Below are positions 55,848 to 64,000 of a stretch of 64,000 bases of DNA, in pieces (position 1 is the first letter of the stretch; each line of letters opens with the position of its first letter). Origin of the DNA: Amycolatopsis nigrescens CSC17Ta-90 (GTDB lineage Bacteria > Actinomycetota > Actinomycetes > Mycobacteriales > Pseudonocardiaceae). The translations under genes were made by a program, and so were the position numbers. The notes under the pieces were generated by a model that saw only the letters and a list, made by a program, of their open reading frames with translations, had not been told where the DNA came from and made no database searches. The stretch covers positions 4,092,157-4,156,156 of the forward strand of contig NZ_ARVW01000001.1 in the NCBI RefSeq assembly GCF_000384315.1, written 5' to 3'.

Positions 55848-57686
55848 ATGACTGGCGTGGGTGACGACTCGCGCGGCCGCCTTGCTGGCAGGCCGTGGCT
55901 TGTCGTCGGTCTGCTCCTCGCCGTCGGTGCGACGCTGGCGCTGGTGCTCAGTGACGACGCGCGTTTCCTCCGCCTCGGCATCGTCGCGGCGCTCTGGGCC
56001 GCGCTGGTCGGCGCCTTCCTCGCGGTCCGCTACCGCAAGCACGCCAGCAGCACCGAGGAGTCGGTGGCGCAGGCGCAGGCCGTCTACGAGCTGGAGCTGG
56101 AGCGGGAGATCGCGGCGAGACGCGAGTACGAGCTCGAGATCGAGGCGGACACCAGGGACAGGGTCGAGGCCGACTCCCGCGAGGAGCTGGACGCGCTGCG
56201 CGCCGAGCTGACCGCACTGCGCGAAAGCCTGCAGTCGCTGTTCGGCGGCGAGGTGCTCTACGAGCGGGTCGCGCTGACCGCGCAGGCCACCCGGATGCGC
56301 TCCCTGCAGGAGCAGCGGGTGGTGCAGGCCGCCGGTGGCAGCAACGGCAAGCCGAAGCCGGCCCAACTGGCCGCCGGTACCAAGAAGCCGGAGCCGGTGG
56401 AGCATCCGACCGACCTGATCGAGCGGGTGCTGGAGCAGGGTTCGGCGGCGGAGCATCGGCGCAAGGCCGGCGCCCAGCAGGCCCAGAAAGCACCGAAGGC
56501 CCCGAACACCGCTCAGCCCAAGTCTCCCGAGCCGAGGCGCACCGAGCCGAGGCGGCCGGAGCCGCCGGTCGAGGACGGTCCGCCGACCCGCCGGGTGAGC
56601 GCCGAGCAGGCCGCCGCCGCGTCCGCGATGGCGGCCAAGGCACTCGGGCAGACCCGCAACGAGACCACCCGCGTGCACAAGCCGGCGAAACCGCCGGTGC
56701 CGCCGAAGCCACCGACACCACCGACACCGCAGCCCGCGGCGCGGGCGGAGCCGCCGCGACGGCCGGAGCAGCGGCCGCGGCTGGAGCCGACGCAGCCGTC
56801 GATGGAACCCCTCGACCGCGGCCGCCCGGCGGCGGGCCTGAACCCGCCCCCCGCGAAGCCCGCGCCGAAGCCGGAACCCGCCGCACCGGCCAAACCGCAG
56901 GTGGACGCCCCGACCGAGGTGGCGAAGGGGCTCGACCTGGACCGGAAGTCGTCCTGGGAGAACCGCGAGCGCCCGGTGAACGACCTTTCCGCCGCTTTCC
57001 CCAGCCGGCCCCGTGGCGGTACCTACGACCGGCTGCCGCCGGTCGCCGCGAACGGCAACGGCAGGCGGCCCACCGAACCCGAGCGCAAGCCAGGGCCGAA
57101 CGAGGAGACCAGGATCGCCACCCCGCAACCGGCACCGCAGCCGCAACCCGCGCCCGAACCCCTGCCGCCGTCGCGGCACGGGGTGCACCGGTCGGCGGCG
57201 GCCGAGCAGCCGGCCACCCCGCCGGCCGCCGAGCCGCAGCAGAACAACCCGACGCTGCCCGAGTCGGTGCGCCAGATCCAGGAACAGGGCCGCCCCGGTG
57301 GCCGTCGCCGCCGCGCCGACGACGAGCCGTCCGCGCCGGTGACCCCGCCCGCGCCCGAACAGCCGGAGACCTCCGGCGGTCGCCGCCGCCGTCCCGACGG
57401 TGAGCCGCCGTCCTGGCAGAGCATCGCCGAGCGGGAGGAGGCGGCCCGCGGCTCGCGGCACTCTTCCCCGGCGAACGGCCAGTCCGCGACCGGCAGCCAC
57501 GCCAGGCCGGACGCCTCGGGTGCCGCCGAGCCGGGCCGCAACGGTGCCAACGGCCATCGCTCCGCCGCCGCGCACACCGAGCCGGAGTCGGGTTCGCACA
57601 CCGCCGGCCGTTCGGTGAGCGAGTTGCTGGCCGCGCACGGGTCCACCGACAGCACGCCGCGCCGCCGTCGCCGTGCCGAGGATTAA
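55848..57686 (+). CDS. Two-helix membrane protein with coiled coil and long Pro/Arg-rich tail (Rv3604c-like)
   Basis: 612 aa. Two membrane helices (PWLVVGLLLAVGATLALVL; LGIVAALWAALVGAFLAVRY), a Glu/Arg-rich coiled coil at about 75-150, then more than 400 disordered residues rich in Pro, Glu and Arg. Three basic motifs, GGRRRRADDEP, GGRRRRPDGEPP and the terminal RRRRRAED, recur. ATG 55848 is 7 bases after TACGGT with no RBS. Position between DUF3180 and the DUF2520 gene matches Rv3604c. The topology suggests a membrane-tethered scaffold, an inference. Confidence 0.85.
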   Translation: MTGVGDDSRGRLAGRPWLVVGLLLAVGATLALVLSDDARFLRLGIVAALWAALVGAFLAVRYRKHASSTEESVAQAQAVYELELEREIAARREYELEIEADTRDRVEADSREELDALRAELTALRESLQSLFGGEVLYERVALTAQATRMRSLQEQRVVQAAGGSNGKPKPAQLAAGTKKPEPVEHPTDLIERVLEQGSAAEHRRKAGAQQAQKAPKAPNTAQPKSPEPRRTEPRRPEPPVEDGPPTRRVSAEQAAAASAMAAKALGQTRNETTRVHKPAKPPVPPKPPTPPTPQPAARAEPPRRPEQRPRLEPTQPSMEPLDRGRPAAGLNPPPAKPAPKPEPAAPAKPQVDAPTEVAKGLDLDRKSSWENRERPVNDLSAAFPSRPRGGTYDRLPPVAANGNGRRPTEPERKPGPNEETRIATPQPAPQPQPAPEPLPPSRHGVHRSAAAEQPATPPAAEPQQNNPTLPESVRQIQEQGRPGGRRRRADDEPSAPVTPPAPEQPETSGGRRRRPDGEPPSWQSIAEREEAARGSRHSSPANGQSATGSHARPDASGAAEPGRNGANGHRSAAAHTEPESGSHTAGRSVSELLAAHGSTDSTPRRRRRAED

Positions 57687-57743
57687 CTCACCTCTCGCAG
57701 TCGCTCATCCGGGCGCCGGGGCGCGGCCGTAGGGTTGCCGACC

Positions 57744-58958
57744 GTGAGGGGACCAGCCAGCGCGCAGGCCGCCGGACCTGGAGGGGGACGACCGGCCGGG
57801 CGCGTGCAATCACTTCGCCGGCACACGCAACGCCGGAGCACCGTGCTGCTGCCGGTGCTCGGCCTGCTCGTGGTCGCGCTCTGCGGGCTGCTGCTGTTCG
57901 GGCTCGCCACCGCGCGGGTCGGGGTGCTCGGTGTGGTGATCGGGGTGGTCGCCGCGCTGGTGCCGGTCGCAGTGGTGGTCGCCGCCTTCCTCTGGGTGGA
58001 CCGCTGGGAGCCGGAGCCCGCCAGGCTGCTGCTGCTCGGTTTCGCCTGGGGCGCCTGCATCGCCACGCTCACCGCGCTGCTCATCAACAACTCCGCGGAA
58101 ACGGTCGGCGATCTGCTCTTCGGTGCGGGCAACGGCAGCAAGTTCAGCGCCGTGGTCTCCGCGCCGCTGGTGGAGGAGGCGGCGAAGGCCGCTTTCGTGC
58201 TGCTGGTGTGGTGGCGGCGTTCCGGTGAGTTCGACGGCGTGGTGGACGGCATCGTCTACGCCGGGTTCAGTGCGGCCGGGTTCGCCTTCACCGAGAACAT
58301 CTACTACTTCGGCCGTGCCTTCGCGGACTACGGCTTCGGCGACGGCACCAGTGCCGGTGTGCTCACCGCCTTTCTGCTGCGCGGGGTGCTCTCGCCGTTC
58401 ACGCATCCGCTGTTCGCGGTGATCACCGGGATCGCCATCGGCTACGCGGCCCGCACCAGCAACCGCCGGCTGAAGGTGCTGGTGCCGCTGGCCGGCTATC
58501 TCGGCGCGGTCGCCCTGCACGCGTTGTGGAACGGCGCGGCCACCCTCGGCGGGGCGCAGACCTTCCTCAACGTGTACTTCCTGATCATGGTGCCGATGTT
58601 CATCGGCGTGCTGATGCTGGTGCTCTGGCAGCGACGGCGGGAACAGCGGATCGTCGCGGCCGCGCTGCCGGAGATGGCCGCCGCGAGGTGGATCGCGCGT
58701 TCGGAGGTGGACTTGCTGGCCAGCCTGCCCGGCCGGCGGAAGTGGCGGCGCCAGGCCGGCCGTGAGTCCGGCCGTGCCGCGGCCCGCGCGGTCGGCGCGT
58801 ACCAGTCGAGCGTCACCGAGCTGGCGTTCCTGCGCCGCGGCTCGGCTGGCGGCGAGCTCGACGCGCGCCAGTCGGAGCTGCTCGGGGTGCTGCGCTCCGC
58901 CAGGGCCGAAGCCGTCCGTCTTGCCGGGGGCGGACGGGCCAAGGGAAGCGACCGGTGA
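57744..58958 (+). CDS. PrsW-family intramembrane metalloprotease
   Basis: About 404 aa, eight hydrophobic segments. Signature motifs: PLVEEAAKA (EExxK), GFAFTENIYYFGRAF, LSPFTHPLFAVITG and ALHALWN, which carry the catalytic Glu and His. PrsW proteases cleave membrane-bound anti-sigma factors in Bacillus; the client here is unknown. The C-terminal 100 residues are basic and cytosolic. GTG 57744, 8 bases after TAGGGT. Confidence 0.88.
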   Translation: MRGPASAQAAGPGGGRPAGRVQSLRRHTQRRSTVLLPVLGLLVVALCGLLLFGLATARVGVLGVVIGVVAALVPVAVVVAAFLWVDRWEPEPARLLLLGFAWGACIATLTALLINNSAETVGDLLFGAGNGSKFSAVVSAPLVEEAAKAAFVLLVWWRRSGEFDGVVDGIVYAGFSAAGFAFTENIYYFGRAFADYGFGDGTSAGVLTAFLLRGVLSPFTHPLFAVITGIAIGYAARTSNRRLKVLVPLAGYLGAVALHALWNGAATLGGAQTFLNVYFLIMVPMFIGVLMLVLWQRRREQRIVAAALPEMAAARWIARSEVDLLASLPGRRKWRRQAGRESGRAAARAVGAYQSSVTELAFLRRGSAGGELDARQSELLGVLRSARAEAVRLAGGGRAKGSDR

Positions 58959-59107
58959 CCCTGAGTGACCACCGGTAGGGGTGACCCGGGACGGGTGAAG
59001 CTTGTCACCTACCCGCTGCCAACCAGCGCGGGCGGGACTACTCTCGCGCCGTCGTCCGGTACCCGCGACGCCTAGTGGGACTGGAACGAGCCGAGGAGTT
59101 TTCAACG

Positions 59108-59134
59108 ATGAGCGCTTGCAGGCCGGCCCCGTGA
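59108..59134 (+). CDS. Possible 8-residue leader peptide MSACRPAP
   Basis: ATG 59108 has a good Shine-Dalgarno site (GAGGAG, 9 bases upstream), encodes eight residues including one Cys, and its stop overlaps the next ATG (TGATG at 59132-59136). The downstream gene itself lacks its own RBS, so this mini-ORF may load ribosomes by coupling. Confidence 0.45.
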   Translation: MSACRPAP

Positions 59135-60036
59135 TGCGCCCGGCGAGGCTCGCGGTCGGCGTGGTTTCCGCCGGCCGGGTGGGCAGTGTGCTCGGCGCCG
59201 CGCTGTCCCGGGCGGGACACACCGTAATCGCCGCTTCGGCGATCTCCGCCGCCTCCGTTCGCCGTGCCGAGGCGTTGCTGCCGGGTGTGCCGCTGCTGCC
59301 GCCGGACGAGGTGGTGCGCGCCGCCGACCTGATCCTGCTGGCCGTGCCCGACGACGAGCTGTCCGGACTGGTGCGCGGCCTGGTGGCCACCGATTCCCTG
59401 CGCCCCGGCCAGATCGTGGTGCACACCTCCGGCGCGCACGGGGTCGGGATACTCCGCCCCGCCACCGAGGCCGGTGCGCTGCCGCTCGCGCTGCACCCGG
59501 TGATGACCTTCGCCGGCCGTGAAGAGGACCTCCAGCGGATGGCCGCGTGCAGCGTCGGGGTCACCGCGGAGACCGGGGACGAGGCGGCCTGGAACGTCGG
59601 TGAGGCGCTGGTGGTGGAGATGGGCGGTGAGCCGGTCCGGGTGCCGGAAGAGGCTCGTGCGCTCTACCACGCCGCGCTGGCACACGGGGCGAACCACCTG
59701 GTCACGCTGGTCGCGGACTGCGCGGAGCTGCTGCGCACGGCCGGGGTCGGCAACGCCGAGCGGGTACTCGGCCCGCTGCTTTCCGCCGCGTTGGACAATG
59801 TGCTGCGACAGGGCGATCGCGCGCTCACCGGCCCGGTGGCTCGCGGCGACTCCGGCACCGTCCGCACCCACCTCGAGGTGCTCGCGGACGAGGCGCCGGA
59901 GGTCATGCCCTGTTACGCCACGCTCGCCAGGCGCACCGCCGCGCGGGCTTCGGCGTCCGGGCAGCTGGCCGAGGCCGCCGCGACCGAGATCGGCGCCCTC
60001 CTCGACGAATTCGCCGAAGGGCACGATGCGCAATGA
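59134..60036 (+). CDS. Rossmann-like/DUF2520 protein (Rv3603c-like)
   Basis: 300 aa. The N-terminal Rossmann fold (LAVGVVSAGRVGSVLGAALSRAGHTV) resembles NADP-dependent pyrroline carboxylate reductases; VHTSGAHGVGIL, ALHPVMTF and ALYHAALAHGANHLVTL belong to DUF2520. The family is always upstream of panC-panD in actinobacteria and may be a dehydrogenase tied to pantothenate synthesis; no reaction is proven. ATG 59134 (or GTG 59131). Its stop overlaps the panC start (ATGA). Confidence 0.87.
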   Translation: MRPARLAVGVVSAGRVGSVLGAALSRAGHTVIAASAISAASVRRAEALLPGVPLLPPDEVVRAADLILLAVPDDELSGLVRGLVATDSLRPGQIVVHTSGAHGVGILRPATEAGALPLALHPVMTFAGREEDLQRMAACSVGVTAETGDEAAWNVGEALVVEMGGEPVRVPEEARALYHAALAHGANHLVTLVADCAELLRTAGVGNAERVLGPLLSAALDNVLRQGDRALTGPVARGDSGTVRTHLEVLADEAPEVMPCYATLARRTAARASASGQLAEAAATEIGALLDEFAEGHDAQ

Positions 60037-60953
60037 TCGCTAAGACGGCTCCGAAGTTCACCCGGAACGCGCTGAACACGTTCCGGGCTCCGGCGGACAT
60101 CACCAGGGTGACCGGCGCGCTGCGCTCGGTCAGCCGCCAGATCGCGCTGGTGCCCACCATGGGCGCGCTGCACGCCGGGCATCGTGAGCTGCTGCGCCGG
60201 GCGAAGCGGCTGCCGAACACGGTGGTGGCCGCGTCGATCTTCGTGAACCCGCTGCAGTTCGGCGCCGGTGAGGACTTCGAGGCTTATCCGCGGCCGCTGG
60301 AGCGCGATCTGGCGGTGCTGGACGAGGTGGGCGCCGAACTCGCGTTCACCCCGGAGGCGGCGGATCTCTATCCCGAGGGCGCGACCGTGACGGTGCATCC
60401 GGGCCCGCTCGGGGACGAGCTGGAGGGCGCGGTCAGGCCGGGGCATTTCGCCGGGGTGCTGACCGTGGTGGCGAAGTTGTTCAACATCGTGCGGCCGGAC
60501 TACGCCTTCTTCGGGGAGAAGGACTACCAGCAGCTGGTGCTGATCAAGAAGATGGTTCGCGACCTGAATTTCGGTACGCACGTGATCGGGGTGCCGACGG
60601 TGCGGGAGTTCGACGGCCTCGCGCTGTCCTCGCGGAACGTCTACCTTTCCGAACGGGAGCGCGAAGACGCCGTCGTGCTGTCCGCGGCTTTGACCGCGGG
60701 TGCGCACGCCGGCAGGCGAGGAGCGGAGGAGGTGCTGGCCGCGGCGAAGCAGGTACTCGCCGCGAAACCGGCCGTGGAAGTGGATTACCTCGATCTGCGC
60801 GGAACCGATCTTGGTCCCGCGCCCGTCGATGGAGAGGCACGCTTGTTGATCGCCGCCAGGGTAGGGAGCACCCGGCTGATCGACAACGTTGCGGTCCTGC
60901 TCGGCACCGCCGCCGACGGCACGCAACGCGAGGAATGGGACGCAGGGGAATAA
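60033..60953 (+). CDS. panC: Pantothenate synthetase
   Basis: Joins pantoate and beta-alanine using [18 protein letters not shown] (HIGH-type motif), [26 protein letters not shown] and ALSSRN (KMSKS-equivalent region) are all present. 306 aa. Confidence 0.96.
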   Translation: MIAKTAPKFTRNALNTFRAPADITRVTGALRSVSRQIALVPTMGALHAGHRELLRRAKRLPNTVVAASIFVNPLQFGAGEDFEAYPRPLERDLAVLDEVGAELAFTPEAADLYPEGATVTVHPGPLGDELEGAVRPGHFAGVLTVVAKLFNIVRPDYAFFGEKDYQQLVLIKKMVRDLNFGTHVIGVPTVREFDGLALSSRNVYLSEREREDAVVLSAALTAGAHAGRRGAEEVLAAAKQVLAAKPAVEVDYLDLRGTDLGPAPVDGEARLLIAARVGSTRLIDNVAVLLGTAADGTQREEWDAGE

Positions 60954-60963
60954 GGGAGTCCAC

Positions 60964-61461
60964 ATGTATCGCACCATGCTGAAATCGAAGATCCACCGAG
61001 CGACGGTGACCCAGGCCGACCTGAACTACGTCGGCTCGGTCACCGTGGACGAGTCGCTGATGGAGGCGGCCGATCTGCTGCCGGGCGAGCAAGTGTCCAT
61101 TGTGGACATCACGAACGGCGCCCGGCTGGAGACCTATGTGATCACCGGTGAGCGGGACAGCGGGGTGATCGGCATCAACGGCGCGGCCGCGCATCTGGTG
61201 CACCCCGGCGACCTGGTCATCCTGATCGCCTACGGGCAGATGGAGTCCGTGGAGGCGGCCAGCTACCAGCCGCGGATCGTGTTCGTGGACGCGGACAACC
61301 GGATCACCGTGGCCGGTAACGACCCGGCGCAGGCGCCCGACGGTTCCGGTCTGATCAGCGGCACGGTACTGCTGACCGCGCCGGAGGGAGACGGGGCTTA
61401 CCCCGTCGCCGAGACGGTGGACGCGGCCAGGCTGGACGCCTTGCTGCACGCTGAGGGCTAG
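60964..61461 (+). CDS. panD: Aspartate 1-decarboxylase precursor
   Basis: Makes beta-alanine for PanC. Pyruvoyl enzyme: self-cleavage site Gly24-Ser25 in NYVGSVTVD. 165 aa with the C-terminal extension typical of actinobacteria. ATG 60964 with AAGGGAG 5-6 bases upstream. It carries copy 3 of the palindromic motif at 61095-61108. Confidence 0.95.
   Translation: MYRTMLKSKIHRATVTQADLNYVGSVTVDESLMEAADLLPGEQVSIVDITNGARLETYVITGERDSGVIGINGAAAHLVHPGDLVILIAYGQMESVEAASYQPRIVFVDADNRITVAGNDPAQAPDGSGLISGTVLLTAPEGDGAYPVAETVDAARLDALLHAEG
61095..61108. repeat. Copy 3 of the palindromic motif, inside panD
   Basis: GTCCATTGTGGACA, 13 of 14 bases identical to 27681-27694. The codon ATT it uses is rare here. 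Confidence 0.45.
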
Positions 61462-61464
61462 CAC

Positions 61465-62250
61465 TTGCTCTTAACGATTGACGTCGGCAACACGAATATC
61501 GTGCTCGGCCTGTATTCCGGCCGGGGCGAGGATGCCGAGCTGGTCCGCGACTGGCGGATGCGCACCGACGCGCAGATGACCGCGGACGAGCTCGCGCTGA
61601 CCATGCGCGGGCTGCTCGGCGAGCACGCCGACGCGGTGACCGGGATCAGTGCGCTGTCCACCGTCCCCGCGGTGCTGCGCGAGCTGCGGGTGATGCTGGG
61701 CCGGTACTACTCCGGGGTGCCGAAGATCGTGGTGGAGCCTGGGGTGCGCACCGGGGTGCCGCTGCTGGTGGACAACCCGAAGGAGGTGGGCGCGGACCGG
61801 CTGGTGAACACGCTGGCCGCGCATCATCTGCACAGCACCGCCTGCGTGGTGGTGGACTTCGGCACCTCGACCAACGTGGACGCGATTTCCGCGAAGGGCG
61901 AGTTCCTCGGCGGCGCTTTCGCCCCGGGGATCGAGATCTCGGTGGACGCGCTGGCCGCGCGGGCCGCCGCGCTGCGCAAGGTGGAGCTGGTGCCGCCGCG
62001 CTCGGTGATCGGCAAGAACACCGTGGAGTGCCTGCAGTCCGGCATCGTGTACGGCTTCGCCGGCCAGGTGGACGGCCTGGTGAAGCGGATCGTCCGCGAG
62101 CTGTCCGGGGACTCGGCCGAACCGGTGGCGGTGATCGCCACCGGTGGCCTCGCGCCGCTGGTGCTCGCCGAGTCGGAGACCATCACCGAGCACGCCCCGG
62201 ACCTCACCCTGCTCGGGCTGCGCCTGGTCTACGAGCGCAGCGCGCGCTGA
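61465..62250 (+). CDS. coaX: Type III pantothenate kinase
   Basis: First committed step of CoA synthesis. [15 protein letters not shown] (phosphate 1 motif), [28 protein letters not shown] and [15 protein letters not shown] are diagnostic. 261 aa. TTG start 3 bases after the panD stop. With panC and panD it forms a pantothenate-to-CoA operon. Confidence 0.95.
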   Translation: MLLTIDVGNTNIVLGLYSGRGEDAELVRDWRMRTDAQMTADELALTMRGLLGEHADAVTGISALSTVPAVLRELRVMLGRYYSGVPKIVVEPGVRTGVPLLVDNPKEVGADRLVNTLAAHHLHSTACVVVDFGTSTNVDAISAKGEFLGGAFAPGIEISVDALAARAAALRKVELVPPRSVIGKNTVECLQSGIVYGFAGQVDGLVKRIVRELSGDSAEPVAVIATGGLAPLVLAESETITEHAPDLTLLGLRLVYERSAR

Positions 62251-62260
62251 CTTCCGGGAC

Positions 62261-62575
62261 TCAGTGCAGGATCTTCAGTCCCACCACGCCGGCCACGATC
62301 AGCACCAGGCAGGTGATCCGGCCGACGGTCACCGGGTCGCCGAGCGCGAACATGCCGTAGGCCGCGGTGCCGATGGCGCCGATGCCGACCCAGACCGCGT
62401 AGCCGGTGCCGATCGGAATGCTGCGCATCGCGTATGCCAGGCCGCCCATGCTCAAGGTCAGGCTGACCAGGAAGAGCACGGTGGCCGGCAGTTTGCTGAA
62501 TCCCTTGGACGCGTTCAGCGCCGTCGCCCATACCGTTTCCAGCACGCCGGAAACCACGAGTACCAACCAAGCCAT
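62261..62575 (-). CDS. Small multidrug resistance protein, Gdx/SugE guanidinium exporter type
   Basis: 104 aa with four membrane helices. The functional Glu13 is in SGVLETVWA and the Gdx signature AMRSIPIGTGYAVWVGIGAIG is seen. A guanidine-III riboswitch in its leader strongly supports guanidinium export coupled to proton entry. ATG 62575 with GGAGG 7 bases upstream. Confidence 0.93.
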   Translation of the reverse strand: MAWLVLVVSGVLETVWATALNASKGFSKLPATVLFLVSLTLSMGGLAYAMRSIPIGTGYAVWVGIGAIGTAAYGMFALGDPVTVGRITCLVLIVAGVVGLKILH

Positions 62576-62614
62576 GATCAGACCTCCGCAGTGTCAACAG
62601 GTTTTATTGCTGCA

Positions 62615-62656
62615 CCGCGTCGTCTTGTCGTGGCCGGGTACGACGCCCTCGTCCGG
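62615..62656 (-). promoter_or_regulatory. Guanidine-III (ykkC-III) riboswitch
   Basis: The 42-nt minus-strand aptamer has the conserved segments CCGGACGAGG, CGTACCCGG and ACGACAAGACG followed by CGCGG, in the order of the guanidine-III pseudoknot. It lies 39 bases upstream of the SMR start. A -10-like TATCGT precedes it at 62686-62681. Confidence 0.88.
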
Positions 62657-62700
62657 GACGGTCTTGCCGTCGTTTCCGACGATAGCACCGTTTCGGCTGG

Positions 62701-63486
62701 TCAGGGTGGTGGCGTTGGCCACCGGGTGGCCCGGATCGCGGTGGTGACCAGCGGCAGGTCGAACTCGCCGTGCGCGGTTTCTCCCCGTCCGGCGAGGAAT
62801 TCGCGAGCGGTGCGCAGCAGGGCCGCGCGTTCGGCCGGGCCGGTGACGAGCACGTGTGAATGGGTGGCCACCGTCTCCACCAATGTCGCCGCGGTGCGCC
62901 GCTGGGCATGGCCGAAGCGCTCGCGCTGGAACGGGCCGAACTCGTGGTGTTCGGGCAGGGCGGACTCGCCGGCCCAGCCCCGGCTGACGCCGGTGCGGAC
63001 CAGCCGGGAGAACTCGGCCACCCACGGCACGGATTCGTCGTCGTGGTTCCACAACGCGGTCACCACTCCGCCCGGCCGGAGCACCCTGGCGATCTCGGTG
63101 AGCGCCGGGCCGACGTCGAACCAGTGGAACGCCTGCGCCACGAACACCGCGTCCACGCTCGCGTCGGCGAGCGGGATCCGCTCCGCGGTACCGGCGAAAG
63201 CCGGCACCCCGGGCAGCGCGGCCCGCAGTTCGGCGCGCATCTCGTCGTCGGGTTCGACCGCGGTCACGTCCAGCCCGAGTGCCAGCAGGCCCTCGGTGAG
63301 CTTGCCGGTGCCCGCCGCGAGGTCGAGCACCCCGGTGGCGGTGCCGGTCGCCCCGGCCAGTCCCCAGCGCACCGCCGCCACCGGATAGTCCGGCCGGTGT
63401 GCCGCGTAGTCCGCGGCCTTGGCGCCGAAGGACGCCGCCCGCCTGGCCCGGAGTTCCCGCTCTGATTCGTCGGTCGGCTCGGTCAC
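62701..63486 (-). CDS. Class I SAM-dependent methyltransferase
   Basis: 261 aa. VLDLAAGTGKLTEGL is motif I, VTAVEPDDEMRAEL motif II and the FHWFDVGPALTEIARVLRPGG region completes the UbiE-like core. Substrate unknown. GTG 63486 is 7 bases after TAGCAT without an RBS, so it is probably leaderless. Its promoter is divergent from that of lysS in a 94-base gap. Confidence 0.87.
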   Translation of the reverse strand: MTEPTDESERELRARRAASFGAKAADYAAHRPDYPVAAVRWGLAGATGTATGVLDLAAGTGKLTEGLLALGLDVTAVEPDDEMRAELRAALPGVPAFAGTAERIPLADASVDAVFVAQAFHWFDVGPALTEIARVLRPGGVVTALWNHDDESVPWVAEFSRLVRTGVSRGWAGESALPEHHEFGPFQRERFGHAQRRTAATLVETVATHSHVLVTGPAERAALLRTAREFLAGRGETAHGEFDLPLVTTAIRATRWPTPPP

Positions 63487-63580
63487 GTAGCGAATGCTAT
63501 TACCGCAATTTTCCACCTCCACGGCGGTTACGGGTAATCCGGTTGGCGTACCGAATCGGTGAGTTCGTACGCTGTGGGCC

Positions 63581-64000
63581 ATGACCGATAACTCCGCCCC
63601 GGAGCGCGCGACCACCGACGAGGACTTGCCCGAACAGATGCGAGTGCGCCGGGAGAAGCGCGACCGGATAATCGCGGAGGGTGTCGAACCGTATCCGGTC
63701 GAGGTGCCCCGCACGCACTCGCTGGCCGAAGTCCGCGCGGCCCATTCCGGGCTGCCCGCGGACACCGCCACCGGCGCGGTGGTCGGCGTCACCGGCCGGG
63801 TCATGTTCTTGCGCAATACCGGAAAGCTCTGTTTCGCCAGCCTGCGCGAGGGTGACGGCACCGAACTGCAGGCGATGATCAGCCTGGCCAAGGTCGGCGA
63901 GGACGCGCTCGCCGGGTGGAAGTCCGATGTGGATCTCGGCGACCACGTATTCGTGCAGGGCGAGGTGATCACCTCCAAACGAGGTGAGCTATCCGTTATG
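63581..64000 (+). CDS. lysS: Lysyl-tRNA synthetase, class II (5' part)
   Basis: First 140 residues: [22 protein letters not shown] and the OB-fold tRNA anticodon-binding domain ([50 protein letters not shown]). The catalytic part lies beyond the window. ATG 63581 is exactly 7 bases after TACGCT, indicating a leaderless message. Confidence 0.95.
   Translation, partial: MTDNSAPERATTDEDLPEQMRVRREKRDRIIAEGVEPYPVEVPRTHSLAEVRAAHSGLPADTATGAVVGVTGRVMFLRNTGKLCFASLREGDGTELQAMISLAKVGEDALAGWKSDVDLGDHVFVQGEVITSKRGELSVM

Overview
The window reads as chromosomal core sequence of a high-GC actinomycete of the Pseudonocardiaceae type, most likely Amycolatopsis or a close relative. The evidence is the strong G/C third-position bias, actinobacteria-specific genes (Tad/Ssd cluster, EspG-like proteins, DUF3180, MFS-dTMP kinase fusion, DUF2342 metalloprotease), and gene order that follows, with insertions and losses, the Mycobacterium tuberculosis stretch from Rv3661 to lysS (Rv3598c). 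There are no IS elements, prophage genes, CRISPR arrays or rRNA. One tRNA (Thr, CGT) is present.

Layout. (1) 1-8.1 kb, minus strand: a partial SAM methyltransferase, then a muropeptide-rescue cluster: nagZ (secreted GlcNAc-ase), namZ (exo-muramidase), an AmiE/AmpC-like serine hydrolase, an RpiR/MurR regulator with a perfect 11-bp inverted-repeat operator, and murQ. (2) 8.1-18 kb: a probable Ms1/MTS2823 (6S-like) small RNA with an intrinsic terminator, a HAD-IB phosphatase, the seven-gene Tad secretion/pilus operon (ssd, tadA, tadB, tadC, Flp-like pilin, tadE, tadG-like), a stand-alone prim-pol-domain protein and a DUF1998 (MrfA-like) helicase. (3) 18-33.6 kb: hppA, a lipoprotein, a probably LexA-controlled hypothetical gene, a secreted protease, topA, two EspG-like proteins, a membrane protein, an MFS transporter fused to a P-loop-less thymidylate kinase domain, holB and a large secreted protein. 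(4) 33.7-40.8 kb: tRNA-Thr, glyoxalase-fold protein, Gre-family factor, FAD monooxygenase, TetR with tandem operators, secreted M14 carboxypeptidase, gamma-carbonic anhydrase, a ZTP riboswitch with glyA, and ppa. (5) 40.9-55 kb: PBP4-type dacB, a zinc metalloprotease, tilS, hpt, a type VII secretion substrate/chaperone module (YxxxD protein, WxG protein, two EspG), ftsH and the folate operon folE-folP-folB-folK. (6) 54.3-64 kb: a MerR regulator, DUF3180 protein, a Pro-rich membrane protein, PrsW, a DUF2520 protein, panC-panD-coaX, a guanidine-III riboswitch with a Gdx/SugE exporter, a methyltransferase and the start of lysS.

How the genes work together. Cell-wall turnover is the strongest theme: the NagZ-NamZ-AmiE-like enzymes release and trim muropeptides outside the cell and MurQ/MurR handle MurNAc-6-phosphate inside, with a PBP4 elsewhere in the window. 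Cofactor supply (tetrahydrofolate, one-carbon units from GlyA under ZTP control, pantothenate/CoA), genome maintenance (TopA, HolB, helicase, prim-pol protein) and envelope secretion (Tad, ESX accessory) make up most of the rest.

Unexplained or less described structure includes four long perfect-stem hairpins at gene ends, a 14-16 bp palindromic motif found three times, and about ten start codons placed 6-8 bases after a TANNNT box, which suggests leaderless transcripts. The most interesting items are the ESX substrate/chaperone module lying in the same hpt-ftsH interval that carries espACD, esxVW and PE32/PPE65 in M. tuberculosis, the Ms1-like RNA, and the P-loop-less kinase fusion.
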